Shown here one piece after another: positions 1 to 7,484 of a stretch of DNA of 14,373 nt (positions are counted from its first letter, which is position 1; every line of letters starts with the position of its first letter). A program made the position numbers and the translations under genes. The notes below the pieces were generated by a model that did not search any database, was not told where the DNA came from, and was given only the letters and a program-made list of their open reading frames with translations. This DNA is from a bacterium (lineage in GTDB: Bacteria; Patescibacteriota; Minisyncoccia; Moranbacterales; UBA2206): NCBI GenBank assembly GCA_021779205.1, contig JAJYBE010000022.1, positions 1-14,373 on the forward strand. The letters run 5' to 3'.

Positions 1-187
1 TTTGGCAATTGGAATCGGGTCAATCGCTCCTGCTCTTGCGATCGGAAAAATAGGCTCAAAGGCAATGGAATCAATCGGACGAAATCCGGAATGCACAGAA
101 AAAATTTTAGTGCCAATGCTTCTCGCAGCTGCTTTTGCCGAGGCTGTGGCGATTTATGCTTTAGTTATCGCTTTTTCGATTAAATAG
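1..187 (+). CDS. atpE: ATP synthase F0 subunit c, C-terminal part (5' end outside window)
   Basis: This is the C-terminal 61 residues of the proteolipid that forms the rotating c ring in the membrane. The frame is already open at base 2, so the TTG there is an internal Leu codon and not a start. The end of helix 1 and the polar loop with the family motif IGRNPE are visible, followed by helix 2 with AAAFAEAVAIYALVIAFSI. The Glu in FAEA is the ion-carrying carboxylate. The residue after it is Ala, where sodium-binding rings have Ser or Thr, and the helix 1 position that is Gln in sodium rings aligns with Ile. The ring is therefore probably proton-coupled (inference). The gene ends with TAG and is followed by a 55-base gap with a hairpin before atpF. 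The order atpE-atpF-atpH-atpA-atpG-atpD-atpC supports the call. Confidence 0.95.
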   Translation, partial: LAIGIGSIAPALAIGKIGSKAMESIGRNPECTEKILVPMLLAAAFAEAVAIYALVIAFSIK

Positions 188-196
188 TATTTTTCT

Positions 197-221
197 TCGA
201 TTCCGAATTTTTTGGAATCGA
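197..221 (+). promoter_or_regulatory. Hairpin between atpE and atpF
   Basis: TCGATTCC at 197-204 and GGAATCGA at 214-221 are exact inverted repeats. The inner bases GAA (205-207) can also pair with TTT (211-213) using one G-U pair, giving an 11-bp stem with a three-base loop. A T run lies at 235-241, but it is separated from the stem by more than ten bases, so this is not a canonical intrinsic terminator. In RNA it could protect the 3' end of an atpE message or slow polymerase. Either could raise c-subunit output relative to b, because c is needed in many copies per enzyme. That role is inference; the inverted repeat is directly visible. Confidence 0.6.
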
Positions 222-242
222 GATAAGATTATTATTTTTTTA

Positions 243-743
243 ATGATTTCAATTATGGATGAATTAATCAAAACATTTCATATCGAACTTAATTTGCTTG
301 TTGCTCAAGTTGTTAATTTCTCGATCGTTTTATTTGTATTATATCGCTTTGCCTATAAACCGATATTGAAAACGCTTAACAGTCGAACTGGGAAAATCGA
401 AAAGGGTCTAAAGGATGCCGGTGAGGCAGGAAGAAAATTGGAAGAAATTGCCAAAAAAGAAAAAGAAGTTTTATCCAATGCAAAAAAAGAGGCGCGTGAA
501 ATTATAAAAAATGCCGAAGAACAGGCTAAAAATAACGCTGAAAATATTGCACTTGAAGCGAAAAAGCAAAATGAAAAATTGATTTTAACAACCAAAAAAC
601 AGATCGAACAAGAAAAAAACAAAATGCTAGCTGAGGTGAAAAGTGAAATTGCTAATCTGGTAGTTTTGGCAACGGAGAAAATTATCGAGGAGAAATTGGA
701 TCGAAACAAGGATATGGAATTGATTGAAAAAGCAATAAAATAA
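243..743 (+). CDS. atpF: ATP synthase F0 subunit b (peripheral stalk)
   Basis: Subunit b forms the stator stalk that ties the F1 head, through delta, to the membrane sector. The 166-residue protein has one N-terminal membrane helix at about residues 18-40, containing the family pattern VAQVVNFSIVLFVLYRFAYKPIL. A long Lys/Glu/Ala-rich helical stretch follows from about residue 45 to the end and fits the right-handed coiled-coil dimerisation region. Length is normal for bacterial b (about 155-170). The start is uncertain. ATG at 243 follows a T-rich stretch, but ATG at 255 would give MDELIKTFHIEL, which looks like a natural b-subunit N-terminus. Neither has a Shine-Dalgarno. The stop is four bases before the atpH start, indicating one transcript and likely coupled translation. 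Confidence 0.95.
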   Translation: MISIMDELIKTFHIELNLLVAQVVNFSIVLFVLYRFAYKPILKTLNSRTGKIEKGLKDAGEAGRKLEEIAKKEKEVLSNAKKEAREIIKNAEEQAKNNAENIALEAKKQNEKLILTTKKQIEQEKNKMLAEVKSEIANLVVLATEKIIEEKLDRNKDMELIEKAIK

Positions 744-747
744 TTCT

Positions 748-1149
748 ATGCGAATAACATCAACTCAATATGCAAAATCACTATACGAAGCGACTGCGGA
801 AAAATCTCACGGCGAGGTGGATGTTTTGGTGGCTAATTTCGTGAAGATTCTTGTCAAGAATGGTCAGCTGAAGTTGAAAAATGAAATCTTGCAAAAATTT
901 GAAACAATTTTTAATCAAAAAAATGGAATTGTTGCGGCGGAAGTTATTTCGCGGGAAAAATTAAGCAAAGAAATGCTTGAAAAATTAAACGAATATATCA
1001 AGAAAAAATATTTTGGAAAAGAGGCGGTTGTGAATAATAAAATTGATAAAGATATTGATGGCGGAATAATTATAAAAGTAGGATATGAAATAATGAATGC
1101 CAGCTTGAAAGAAAAGCTTAGAAAGATGAAGAGTGTTTTGATTGATTGA
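748..1149 (+). CDS. atpH: ATP synthase F1 subunit delta, short form
   Basis: Delta (OSCP in mitochondria) caps the F1 head and joins it to the b stalk. The protein has 133 residues, against about 175-180 in E. coli and relatives. The N-terminus RITSTQYAKSLYEA matches the family start pattern, and the C-terminal signature GGIIIKVGYEIMNASLKEKL is clear at about residues 105-127. The missing length lies in the N-terminal helical domain, which here has about 60 residues before the C-terminal domain instead of about 105. The usual Asp after the signature glycine is Tyr (VGYE), and DGS is replaced by NAS. The frame is intact and flanked by normal atp genes, so a shortened functional subunit is more likely than a pseudogene. 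It ends in TGA, the only TGA stop in this window. Confidence 0.9.
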   Translation: MRITSTQYAKSLYEATAEKSHGEVDVLVANFVKILVKNGQLKLKNEILQKFETIFNQKNGIVAAEVISREKLSKEMLEKLNEYIKKKYFGKEAVVNNKIDKDIDGGIIIKVGYEIMNASLKEKLRKMKSVLID

Positions 1150-1186
1150 AAATTAAAACAATTTAACAAATTAGAAATTGAAAATT

Positions 1187-2722
1187 ATGAACAAGGATTA
1201 TGTGATTGAGAGCCTGAAAAAACAAATCAATGGATTTGATGCGACGGCAAAAATGGAAAAAGTGGGAACTGTGGTGGAAATTGGCGATGGTGTCGCGCGC
1301 ATTGTCGGACTTAGTGATGCGATGTCGTATGAAATGTTGGAATTTTTTCCTGCAGAAAGAACAGATAAAGAAATGTCGTCGGTTTTTGGTGTGGCGCTTA
1401 ATCTTGAAGAGGATCGCATCGGAGCGATTATTTTGGGCGCTTATGAAAAAATTAAGGAAGGAGACGTGGTGCGAGCAACCGGAAATGTTTTGTCTGTTCC
1501 CGTTTCGGAAAATTTTGTCGGTCGCGTAATTGATCCGTTGGGATTTCCAATTGATGGAAAAGGTGCGATTATTGCTGAAAAAAAGTATCCGATTGAAAAA
1601 ATCGCTCCCGGAGTAATCACGAGAAAATCAGTGCACCAGCCACTTCAGACGGGAATAAAAGTAATTGATGCGATGATTCCGATTGGTCGCGGACAACGCG
1701 AATTGATTATTGGAGATCGTCAAACGGGAAAAACGGCAATCGCTATTGACACGATTATCAATCAAAAGGGTCAAAATGTAAAATGTATCTATGTGGCAAT
1801 TGGACAAAAAGAATCTAAGGTTGCAAGAATTGTGGCAGAACTTGAAGCGCGTGGAGCGATGGAATATACAACTGTTGTTGTGGCTGGCGCAGCTGATCCG
1901 GCGCCACTTTCCTACATTGCTCCTTATGCCGGTTGTGCGTTGGGAGAATATTTTATGGACAAGGGAGAAGATGTTTTGATTGTTTATGATGATTTATCTC
2001 GCCATGCTTGGGCTTATCGGCAGATTTCTTTGATCTTGCGTCGTCCACCTGGGCGCGAGGCTTATCCTGGAGATGTTTTTTATATTCATTCTCGATTATT
2101 GGAACGAAGCGCGAAATTAAATGAAAATTTTGGTGGCGGATCGATGACGGCATTGCCAATTATTGAAACGCAAGCCGGCGATGTCAGCGCCTACATTCCA
2201 ACTAATGTTATTTCTATTACGGACGGTCAAATTTATTTGGAGGCAGATTTATTTTATAAAGGCGTGCGTCCGGCGCTTAATGCGGGAATTTCAGTTTCGC
2301 GCGTGGGAGGTGACGCACAAACCAAGGCAATGAAAAAAGTAGCTGGAAAATTGCGTTTAGATATTGCTCAATTTCGTGAATTGGAAGCATTTGCCCAATT
2401 TGGATCTGATTTAGACGAAGACACGAGGCAAAGAATCGGAAGAGGCAGGCGTACGGTGGAAATTTTAAAACAAAATCAATATGAGCCGATGAGCATGCCT
2501 AATCAAGTAGCGATTATATATGCTGTGACTAATGGTTATCTTGATGGCATGGCAGTTGAAAATATTTCAAAATGGGAAGTGGATTTTCATAAATATTTGG
2601 AAATTAATCAAAAAGCGGTTTTGACTTTAATTTCGGAGAAAAAGGAGTTGACAGATGAAATTGTGGCAAAACTTCAGGCGGCAATTAAAGAATTTAAGGA
2701 AATCTATCAAAATGGAAATTAA
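1187..2722 (+). CDS. atpA: ATP synthase F1 subunit alpha
   Basis: Alpha alternates with beta in the F1 hexamer; its nucleotide sites are non-catalytic, and it supplies an arginine to the catalytic sites on beta. From the ATG at 1187 the protein is 511 residues, normal for the family. The N-terminal beta-barrel domain spans about residues 24-90. The P-loop GDRQTGKT is at 176-183 and Walker B VLIVYDDL at 263-270. The signature RRPPGREAYPGDVFYIHSRLLER is at about 285-307, and the arginine finger is R372 in SVSRVGG. An in-frame TTG at 1178 would add three residues, but the ATG is preferred because it starts at the family's usual position. The N-terminal helix that docks on delta is retained (about residues 5-17). 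A 37-base AT-rich gap separates it from atpH. The next gene, atpG, begins five bases after its stop. Confidence 0.97.
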   Translation: MNKDYVIESLKKQINGFDATAKMEKVGTVVEIGDGVARIVGLSDAMSYEMLEFFPAERTDKEMSSVFGVALNLEEDRIGAIILGAYEKIKEGDVVRATGNVLSVPVSENFVGRVIDPLGFPIDGKGAIIAEKKYPIEKIAPGVITRKSVHQPLQTGIKVIDAMIPIGRGQRELIIGDRQTGKTAIAIDTIINQKGQNVKCIYVAIGQKESKVARIVAELEARGAMEYTTVVVAGAADPAPLSYIAPYAGCALGEYFMDKGEDVLIVYDDLSRHAWAYRQISLILRRPPGREAYPGDVFYIHSRLLERSAKLNENFGGGSMTALPIIETQAGDVSAYIPTNVISITDGQIYLEADLFYKGVRPALNAGISVSRVGGDAQTKAMKKVAGKLRLDIAQFRELEAFAQFGSDLDEDTRQRIGRGRRTVEILKQNQYEPMSMPNQVAIIYAVTNGYLDGMAVENISKWEVDFHKYLEINQKAVLTLISEKKELTDEIVAKLQAAIKEFKEIYQNGN

Positions 2723-2727
2723 AAAAT

Positions 2728-3693
2728 ATGAATTCAGCCAGAGACATTAAAAGACGAATAAAATCAATCGGTAATACTAAAAAAATCACTCGTGCGATGG
2801 AGATGGTTTCGGCTGCCAAAATGCGTCGTTCCGTTGCGAGCGTTTTGAGTATCCGTCCTTATGCGCACAGCGCTTGGAATGTGCTTATGAATTTGTCCAA
2901 TTCGATTGATAGTCAAAAAGAAGGATTGCTTTCGGTGCGAGAAGTGAAAAATATTTTGATAGTGGTTATCGCCGCTAATCGCGGTTTGTGCGGATCTTTC
3001 AATGCTCAAGTGGCGAAAAAAATTAAAGATGAATTGGCAAATCCGATTAAATTAAAAATGAATAGAATTGAAAACAAAAAAAATAATAAATTTTTCACTG
3101 GTGCTACAAATGAAGTCAGAGTAGATTTTATTACTATCGGAAAAAAAAGTGAAGTTATGGTCAAGAGGCTGGGAAAAGAAATTATTGCCACCTTTCCGGA
3201 GCTTACTTATTTGCCAAAAATTGAAGATGTGCGAGCGGTAACCAAAATTATTATAAATGAATATTTGGAGAAAAAATATGACAAGGTTGCAATAATTTAT
3301 ACGGATTATATTTCCGCCATCAACCAACAAGCTAAAATTAGACAAATTTTGCCAGTTTCCAAGCTAGATTTGGAAAAACAAATTGCTGAAATGGATGTTT
3401 TAGCTGATAACTTTGGTTTGAGTAGCACAAAAATTGAATATAAAATCGAACCAAGTCGAAAGGAAGTTTTGGAATGTATATTTCCTAGATTAATAGAAAT
3501 GCAAATTTATCATGCCATATTGGAATCAAATGCTTCAAAAGAATCTTCAAGAATGTTGGCAATGAGAAATGCAACGGATGCGGCAGGAGAAATGGCGGAT
3601 GGATTAACATTGGCGTATAATCAGCTTAGGCAGGCAAAAATTACGCAGGAAATTGCGGAGATTTCAGCAGGGAAGGCAACGCTTGAAGGATAA
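2728..3693 (+). CDS. atpG: ATP synthase F1 subunit gamma (central rotor shaft)
   Basis: Gamma is the rotating shaft inside the alpha-beta hexamer that couples ring rotation to catalysis. The N-terminal helix carries the family pattern SARDIKRRIKSIGNTKKITRAMEMVSAAK (residues 3-31). ANRGLCGSFN is at about 83-92. The C-terminal helix ends with YNQLRQAKITQEIAEISAGKATLEG, the normal gamma terminus that penetrates the catalytic head. At 321 residues it is longer than E. coli gamma (287). Most of the excess appears as a Lys/Asn-rich insertion around residues 104-130, in the peripheral Rossmann-like domain. Translation starts at an AAAAAATATG context that overlaps the atpA stop, with no Shine-Dalgarno. 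The assignment is secure. The role of the insertion is unknown, and an A8 run lies within it at 3076-3083. Confidence 0.96.
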   Translation: MNSARDIKRRIKSIGNTKKITRAMEMVSAAKMRRSVASVLSIRPYAHSAWNVLMNLSNSIDSQKEGLLSVREVKNILIVVIAANRGLCGSFNAQVAKKIKDELANPIKLKMNRIENKKNNKFFTGATNEVRVDFITIGKKSEVMVKRLGKEIIATFPELTYLPKIEDVRAVTKIIINEYLEKKYDKVAIIYTDYISAINQQAKIRQILPVSKLDLEKQIAEMDVLADNFGLSSTKIEYKIEPSRKEVLECIFPRLIEMQIYHAILESNASKESSRMLAMRNATDAAGEMADGLTLAYNQLRQAKITQEIAEISAGKATLEG

Positions 3694-3725
3694 ATAATAA
3701 ATGTAATTAAATCTAGTTAAATTTT

Positions 3726-5108
3726 ATGAAAAACACAGGAAAAATTATTCAAGTTATCGGACCGGTGGTAGATGTGGAATTTGAAGGCGATTTGCCGGAG
3801 ATTTATCACGCATTAGAAGTTGCATTAACTGACGGAAGCAAATTAATCTTGGAAACTAATCAGCATATTGGGGCTAATCGTGTGCGAACAGTGGCAATGG
3901 GTTCGACTGATGGAATTAGTCGTGGATTGCTTGTGTCAGACACTGGTGCACCAATTTCCGTGCCGGTAGGAAAGGAAGTTTTAGGGCGGATGTTTAATTT
4001 GCTCGGAGAAACAATTGACGGAAATACTGAAAAAGTGGTGACTAAAAAGAAGTATCCTATTCATCGTGAAGCGCCAAAATTTTCTGAGCAATCAACGAAG
4101 GCGGAAATTTTCGAAACGGGAATTAAGGTCGTTGATCTTATCTGCCCATTTGTGAAGGGTGGAAAAATTGGGTTGTTCGGCGGTGCCGGTGTGGGAAAAA
4201 CGGTTTTAATCCAAGAGCTCATTAGAAATATTGCCAGAGAGCATGGCGGTTATTCTGTCTTTGCCGGAGTAGGAGAGAGAACGCGTGAAGGTAATGATCT
4301 TTATAACGAAATGAAAGATTCTGGAGTTCTCAAGCAAACTGCGTTAGTGTTCGGACAAATGAATGAGCCGCCGGGAGCGCGCCAACGCGTGGCTCTTTCG
4401 GCACTGGCGATGGCGGAGTATTTTCGTGATGATGAAGGCAAGGATGTCCTCTTGTTTATTGATAATATTTTTCGCTTTACTCAGGCTGGTTCTGAAGTGT
4501 CTGCGCTTCTTGGACGTATCCCATCCGCTGTAGGTTATCAACCGACACTAGCGGAAGAAATGGGGAAATTACAAGAAAGAATTACTTCAACCAAAAAAGG
4601 CTCAATTACATCTGTTCAAGCGGTTTATGTTCCAGCTGATGACCTAACCGATCCGGCGCCAGCTACAACTTTTGGCCATCTTGATTCAACGGTGGTGCTT
4701 TCTCGAGCACTTACAGAATTGGGAATTTATCCGGCTGTTGATCCGCTAGATTCTTCTTCAACTATTCTCGATCCTAAGATTGTTGGTGAAGAGCATTATG
4801 CCGTTGCGCGAAGAGTACAAATGGTTTTGCAAAAATATAAAGATTTGCAAGATATTATTGCTATTCTCGGTATGGAAGAATTATCTGATGATGATAAAAT
4901 TGCAGTTGCTCGCGCTAGAAAAATTCAAAAATTTTTATCGCAACCGTTTTTTGTTGCTGAACAATTTACGGGAAGTGCAGGAAAATATGTAAAGTTGGAA
5001 GATACTATCAGAGGCTTCAGGATGATTATTGATGGGGAAATGGACGATGTTCCGGAACAAGAATTTTATATGAAAGGCGGAATTGACGATGTTCGAGCGG
5101 CTAAATAA
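3726..5108 (+). CDS. atpD: ATP synthase F1 subunit beta (catalytic)
   Basis: Beta carries the three catalytic sites that make or hydrolyse ATP. The 460-residue protein shows the expected layout. The N-terminal barrel occupies about residues 3-80. The P-loop GGAGVGKT is at 152-159, GERTREGND with the catalytic Glu at E184, and Walker B VLLFIDNIFR at 241-250. SALLGRIPSAVGYQPTL is at about 259-275 and PADDLTDPAPATTF at about 303-316. The helix-turn-helix DELSEED loop appears as the variant EELSDDD (384-390), which keeps its acidic character and contacts gamma. Length is typical. The gene follows atpG by 32 AT-rich bases and precedes atpC by 20. Neither gap contains an obvious promoter or terminator, so all are presumably on one transcript. 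No key residue is missing. Confidence 0.98.
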   Translation: MKNTGKIIQVIGPVVDVEFEGDLPEIYHALEVALTDGSKLILETNQHIGANRVRTVAMGSTDGISRGLLVSDTGAPISVPVGKEVLGRMFNLLGETIDGNTEKVVTKKKYPIHREAPKFSEQSTKAEIFETGIKVVDLICPFVKGGKIGLFGGAGVGKTVLIQELIRNIAREHGGYSVFAGVGERTREGNDLYNEMKDSGVLKQTALVFGQMNEPPGARQRVALSALAMAEYFRDDEGKDVLLFIDNIFRFTQAGSEVSALLGRIPSAVGYQPTLAEEMGKLQERITSTKKGSITSVQAVYVPADDLTDPAPATTFGHLDSTVVLSRALTELGIYPAVDPLDSSSTILDPKIVGEEHYAVARRVQMVLQKYKDLQDIIAILGMEELSDDDKIAVARARKIQKFLSQPFFVAEQFTGSAGKYVKLEDTIRGFRMIIDGEMDDVPEQEFYMKGGIDDVRAAK

Positions 5109-5128
5109 ATCAATGAAATATAAATTCT

Positions 5129-5569
5129 ATGCCTAAATTGACGCTAAAATTTAAAATTGTTACTCCCGAAAAAACTGTTTTTGAAGAACAAGTAGAGCAG
5201 GCAACGCTAATGACTGGTAATGGACAAATCACCATCCTGCCTAATCATATAAATTATATCGCAAATCTTATTCCCGGAGAAGCGATGATTAAAAAAGATG
5301 GAAAGGAGACATATCTTTCTATTTCGGGAGGGTTTATTGAATTTAATTCTAATGCCTTAACTGTTTTAGCCGATACGGCGGAAAGAGCGGATGAAATTGA
5401 TCTTGTTCGTGCCAAAGAAGCAAGAAAAAAAGCGGAAGAATTAAAAAATCAAACTATTTCAATAAATGAAGAAGAATATGCTCGAGTGGCTGCAGCAATT
5501 CAAAAAGAATCTGCCAGAATTAACGTGGCGAGAAAACATCACACAAAAAAAGGGCTTAAGATGGAATAA
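5129..5569 (+). CDS. atpC: ATP synthase F1 subunit epsilon
   Basis: Epsilon sits at the foot of gamma, helps it contact the c ring, and in many bacteria inhibits ATP hydrolysis. The 146-residue protein begins KLTLKFKIVTPEKTVFEEQVEQ, followed by the beta-sandwich pattern TGNGQITILPNHINYIANL and GGFIEFNSNALTVLADTAERADEIDL. These match the family's N-terminal domain up to about residue 93. A C-terminal helical region (about 94-146) is present, so an inhibitory helix hairpin is possible, though a specific ATP-binding motif was not confirmed. The tail is highly basic (KHHTKKGLK). This is the last gene of the operon. No clear terminator follows before the groEL promoter, so some readthrough into groEL is possible. 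The initiation context AATTCTATG resembles that of atpH. Confidence 0.94.
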   Translation: MPKLTLKFKIVTPEKTVFEEQVEQATLMTGNGQITILPNHINYIANLIPGEAMIKKDGKETYLSISGGFIEFNSNALTVLADTAERADEIDLVRAKEARKKAEELKNQTISINEEEYARVAAAIQKESARINVARKHHTKKGLKME

Positions 5570-5601
5570 GATAATGTGATTATTTGATGAATTGTGATGC
5601 C

Positions 5602-5630
5602 TTGACGAATCTTTTAAATTTTGTCAAAAT
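5602..5630 (+). promoter_or_regulatory. groEL promoter (extended -10)
   Basis: A -35-like TTGACG at 5602-5607 is followed after 17 bases by CAAAAT at 5625-5630, preceded by TGT, which fits an extended -10. The predicted start near 5637 falls at the first base of the CIRCE operator, the usual layout for HrcA-repressed promoters. The -10 hexamer is only 4/6, but the spacing and operator position support it. A small palindrome, ATTTTG-T-CAAAAT (5618-5630), overlaps the -10. Confidence 0.7.
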
Positions 5631-5637
5631 GGAGTTA

Positions 5638-5664
5638 TTAGCACTCAAGCAGTTTGACTGCTAA
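5638..5664 (+). promoter_or_regulatory. CIRCE operator for HrcA
   Basis: TTAGCACTC, nine spacer bases, then GACTGCTAA. The consensus CIRCE is TTAGCACTC-N9-GAGTGCTAA, so only one base differs, the third base of the right arm at 5658. The spacing is exact and the site is 26 bases before groEL. HrcA binding here represses chaperonin transcription until heat or unfolded protein titrates the system (established for the family). The site also predicts an hrcA gene elsewhere in this genome. In the RNA the arms can form a 5' UTR hairpin with one mismatch. Confidence 0.93.
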
Positions 5665-5690
5665 AATAATAATTTAATTTTTAAAAAAAT

Positions 5691-7361
5691 ATGAGCAAGC
5701 TTATTTTGTTTGATGAAGATGCGAGACAAAAAATTAGAGCCGGAATTGATAAAGTGGCCGATGCTGTTAAAACTACAATTGGTCCAAGAGGAAGAAATGT
5801 TATTCTGGATAAAGGTTTTGGGTCCCCGGTTATTACAAATGATGGGGTTTCTATTGCCAAAGAGATTGATCTGGAAGACAAATTTGAAAATATTGGTGCT
5901 GATTTGATTAAGGAGGTTGCCAATAAAACTAATGATAATGCCGGAGATGGAACTACGACAGCAACTGTTTTGGCTCAGGCTATTGTGCGCGAGGGCTCAA
6001 AATTGGTGGCAACCGGAATGAATCCGATCAGTATTCGACGAGGAATTGAGGACGCAAAAAATGATGTGGTGAGAGGACTTAAAAAAATTGCTAAGGCAAT
6101 CGGGTCTAAAGAGGAAATTGCTCAAGTGGCAACAATCTCTGCGGAAAGTGCGGAAATGGGAAAGATGATTTCAGAGGTGATTGCTCAGGTGGGAAAAGAT
6201 GGTGTTATTACCGTTGAAGAATCGCAAACTTTTGGTTTAGAAAAAGAAATCGTGGAAGGTATGACTTTTGACAAGGGCTATATTTCTCCCTATATGATTA
6301 CTAACAGTGAAACACTTAAAGCGGAGTTGAAAGAAGTTAATATTATCATTACCGACAAGAAAATCTCGGCTGTAGCGGAGATTTTGCCGATTCTGGAAAA
6401 GATTACTGCTAGCGGTAAAAAGGATATTGTGATTATTGCCGAAGATATTGATGGTGAAGCACTTACAACTTTAGTGGTGAATAAGTTGCGAGGTATTCTT
6501 AATGTTCTAGCAATTAAAGCGCCGGAATTTGGTGATAATAAGAAGGCGATGTTGGAGGATATTGCGATTATTACCGGTGGTCGGGTTATTTCAGAAGAAA
6601 CAGGAATGAAGCTGGAAGATGCGGAATTAAATATGCTTGGACAGGCGTCTAAAATAATTTCAACAAAAGATAATACGACGATTGTTGGAGGTAAAGGAAA
6701 AAAGAAAGAAATAGAAATGCGCATCGCTCAAATTAAAAAGCAAATAGTGGCGAGTGAAAGCAAATGGGATAAAGAAAAGATGCAAAAAAGATTGGCAAAA
6801 ATTTCGGGTGGTGTGGCTGTGATTAAGGTAGGGGCGGCAACCGAAACCGAATTGACCTATATGAAACATAAAATGGAAGACGCGCTTGCCGCTACAAGAG
6901 CGGCTTATGAAGAAGGAATTGTTGCCGGAGGTGGCGTGGCGCTTCTGCGAGTATCCAATGAATTATTAGTGAAGGCAGAGGCAAATAATAATCTTAGCGG
7001 AAATAATCTAGAACATTCTATCGGTTATAAAATGCTATTAAACGCTTTAATGGAGCCGGCTAAACAAATTGTGGCTAATGGTGGACAAAAAGATCCAGGC
7101 GTTGTGATATATGAAATAATCAAAAATAAATCTGTTAATTATGGTTTTGATGCGAGTTCTGGCGAGTATGTTTCCGATATGCTTAAAGCGGGAATTATTG
7201 ATCCGATGAAAGTAACCAGAACCGCATTGGAAAATGCTGTGAGCATTTCTTCAATTTTTTTGACAACGCAAGTTGCCATAGCGGAAAAGCCGGAAGAAAA
7301 AGATCACAATCATGGTGGATCTGAAATGCCTGGCATGGGTGGTATGGGAGGAATGATGTAG
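5691..7361 (+). CDS. groEL: Chaperonin GroEL (60 kDa, Hsp60)
   Basis: GroEL forms the double-ring chamber that folds cytosolic proteins using ATP, together with the GroES lid. The 556-residue protein has normal length. Nucleotide-site motifs are present: TTIGPRGRNV (28-37), D51 in NDGVSIAKEI, GDGTTT (85-90) and GGGVALLR (413-420). The ATPase Asp is D397 in MEDALAATRAA. In the apical domain, GYISPYM (196-202), the ILPILEKI helix (231-238) and LVVNKLRGI (261-269) keep the hydrophobic substrate and GroES-binding surface. It ends with the flexible Gly-Met tail GMGGMGGMM, preceded by a His-containing stretch. It starts in an AAAAAAATATG context without Shine-Dalgarno. No groES lies directly before or after it, unlike in many bacteria. 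The conserved lid-binding surface suggests that a GroES exists elsewhere. Regulation is by the upstream CIRCE. Confidence 0.98.
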   Translation: MSKLILFDEDARQKIRAGIDKVADAVKTTIGPRGRNVILDKGFGSPVITNDGVSIAKEIDLEDKFENIGADLIKEVANKTNDNAGDGTTTATVLAQAIVREGSKLVATGMNPISIRRGIEDAKNDVVRGLKKIAKAIGSKEEIAQVATISAESAEMGKMISEVIAQVGKDGVITVEESQTFGLEKEIVEGMTFDKGYISPYMITNSETLKAELKEVNIIITDKKISAVAEILPILEKITASGKKDIVIIAEDIDGEALTTLVVNKLRGILNVLAIKAPEFGDNKKAMLEDIAIITGGRVISEETGMKLEDAELNMLGQASKIISTKDNTTIVGGKGKKKEIEMRIAQIKKQIVASESKWDKEKMQKRLAKISGGVAVIKVGAATETELTYMKHKMEDALAATRAAYEEGIVAGGGVALLRVSNELLVKAEANNNLSGNNLEHSIGYKMLLNALMEPAKQIVANGGQKDPGVVIYEIIKNKSVNYGFDASSGEYVSDMLKAGIIDPMKVTRTALENAVSISSIFLTTQVAIAEKPEEKDHNHGGSEMPGMGGMGGMM

Positions 7362-7421
7362 AAAATTATATAAATAGCTTGTTATTTTTTTGGGATTAAA
7401 AGGGACTGCGAGGCGTTTTAA
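7362..7421. other. Spacer after groEL
   Basis: AT-rich sequence with no supported gene. A weak AATA/TATT pairing followed by a T7 run near 7370-7391 could act as a poor terminator for groEL, but the stem is only four to five A-T pairs. I would not call it. Confidence 0.4.
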
Positions 7422-7450
7422 TTGACAAAATACAGAATATTTGTTACTGT
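7422..7450 (+). promoter_or_regulatory. Putative promoter of the small RNA
   Basis: A perfect -35 TTGACA (7422-7427) is followed after 17 bases by TACTGT (7445-7450), with TG two bases upstream of it as in extended -10 elements. The -10 is a weak 3/6 match. The predicted transcription start, around 7457, coincides with the first base of the long closing helix of the predicted RNA. That coincidence is the main support. Confidence 0.5.
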
Positions 7451-7484
7451 TTAGCGACAAAGAATTTCCATTAGGCACGCTTCA

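Noticed and set aside
197..241. atpE-atpF hairpin as an intrinsic terminator
   Set aside because: The T run is more than ten bases from the stem, and the downstream genes must be expressed with atpE. It is kept only as a possible RNA element.
1147..1149. TGA at the end of atpH as possible Gly or Trp codon (recoded UGA as in some CPR lineages)
   Set aside because: The delta protein ends at the expected family position, reading through would run out of frame into atpA, and no gene here has an in-frame TGA. The standard code fits.
1178..1186. TTG start for atpA adding three residues
   Set aside because: The ATG at 1187 gives the usual N-terminus, and no Shine-Dalgarno favours the TTG.
5570..5601. 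Terminator for the atp operon
   Set aside because: No stem followed by a T run could be found between atpC and the groEL promoter.
6290..6724. Minus-strand open frame of 144 codons inside groEL, and similar long minus-strand frames inside atpF, gpmI and others
   Set aside because: They lie opposite strongly conserved genes, have low-complexity Ser/Phe/Ile-rich translations, and show no family motif. They are reading-frame shadows.
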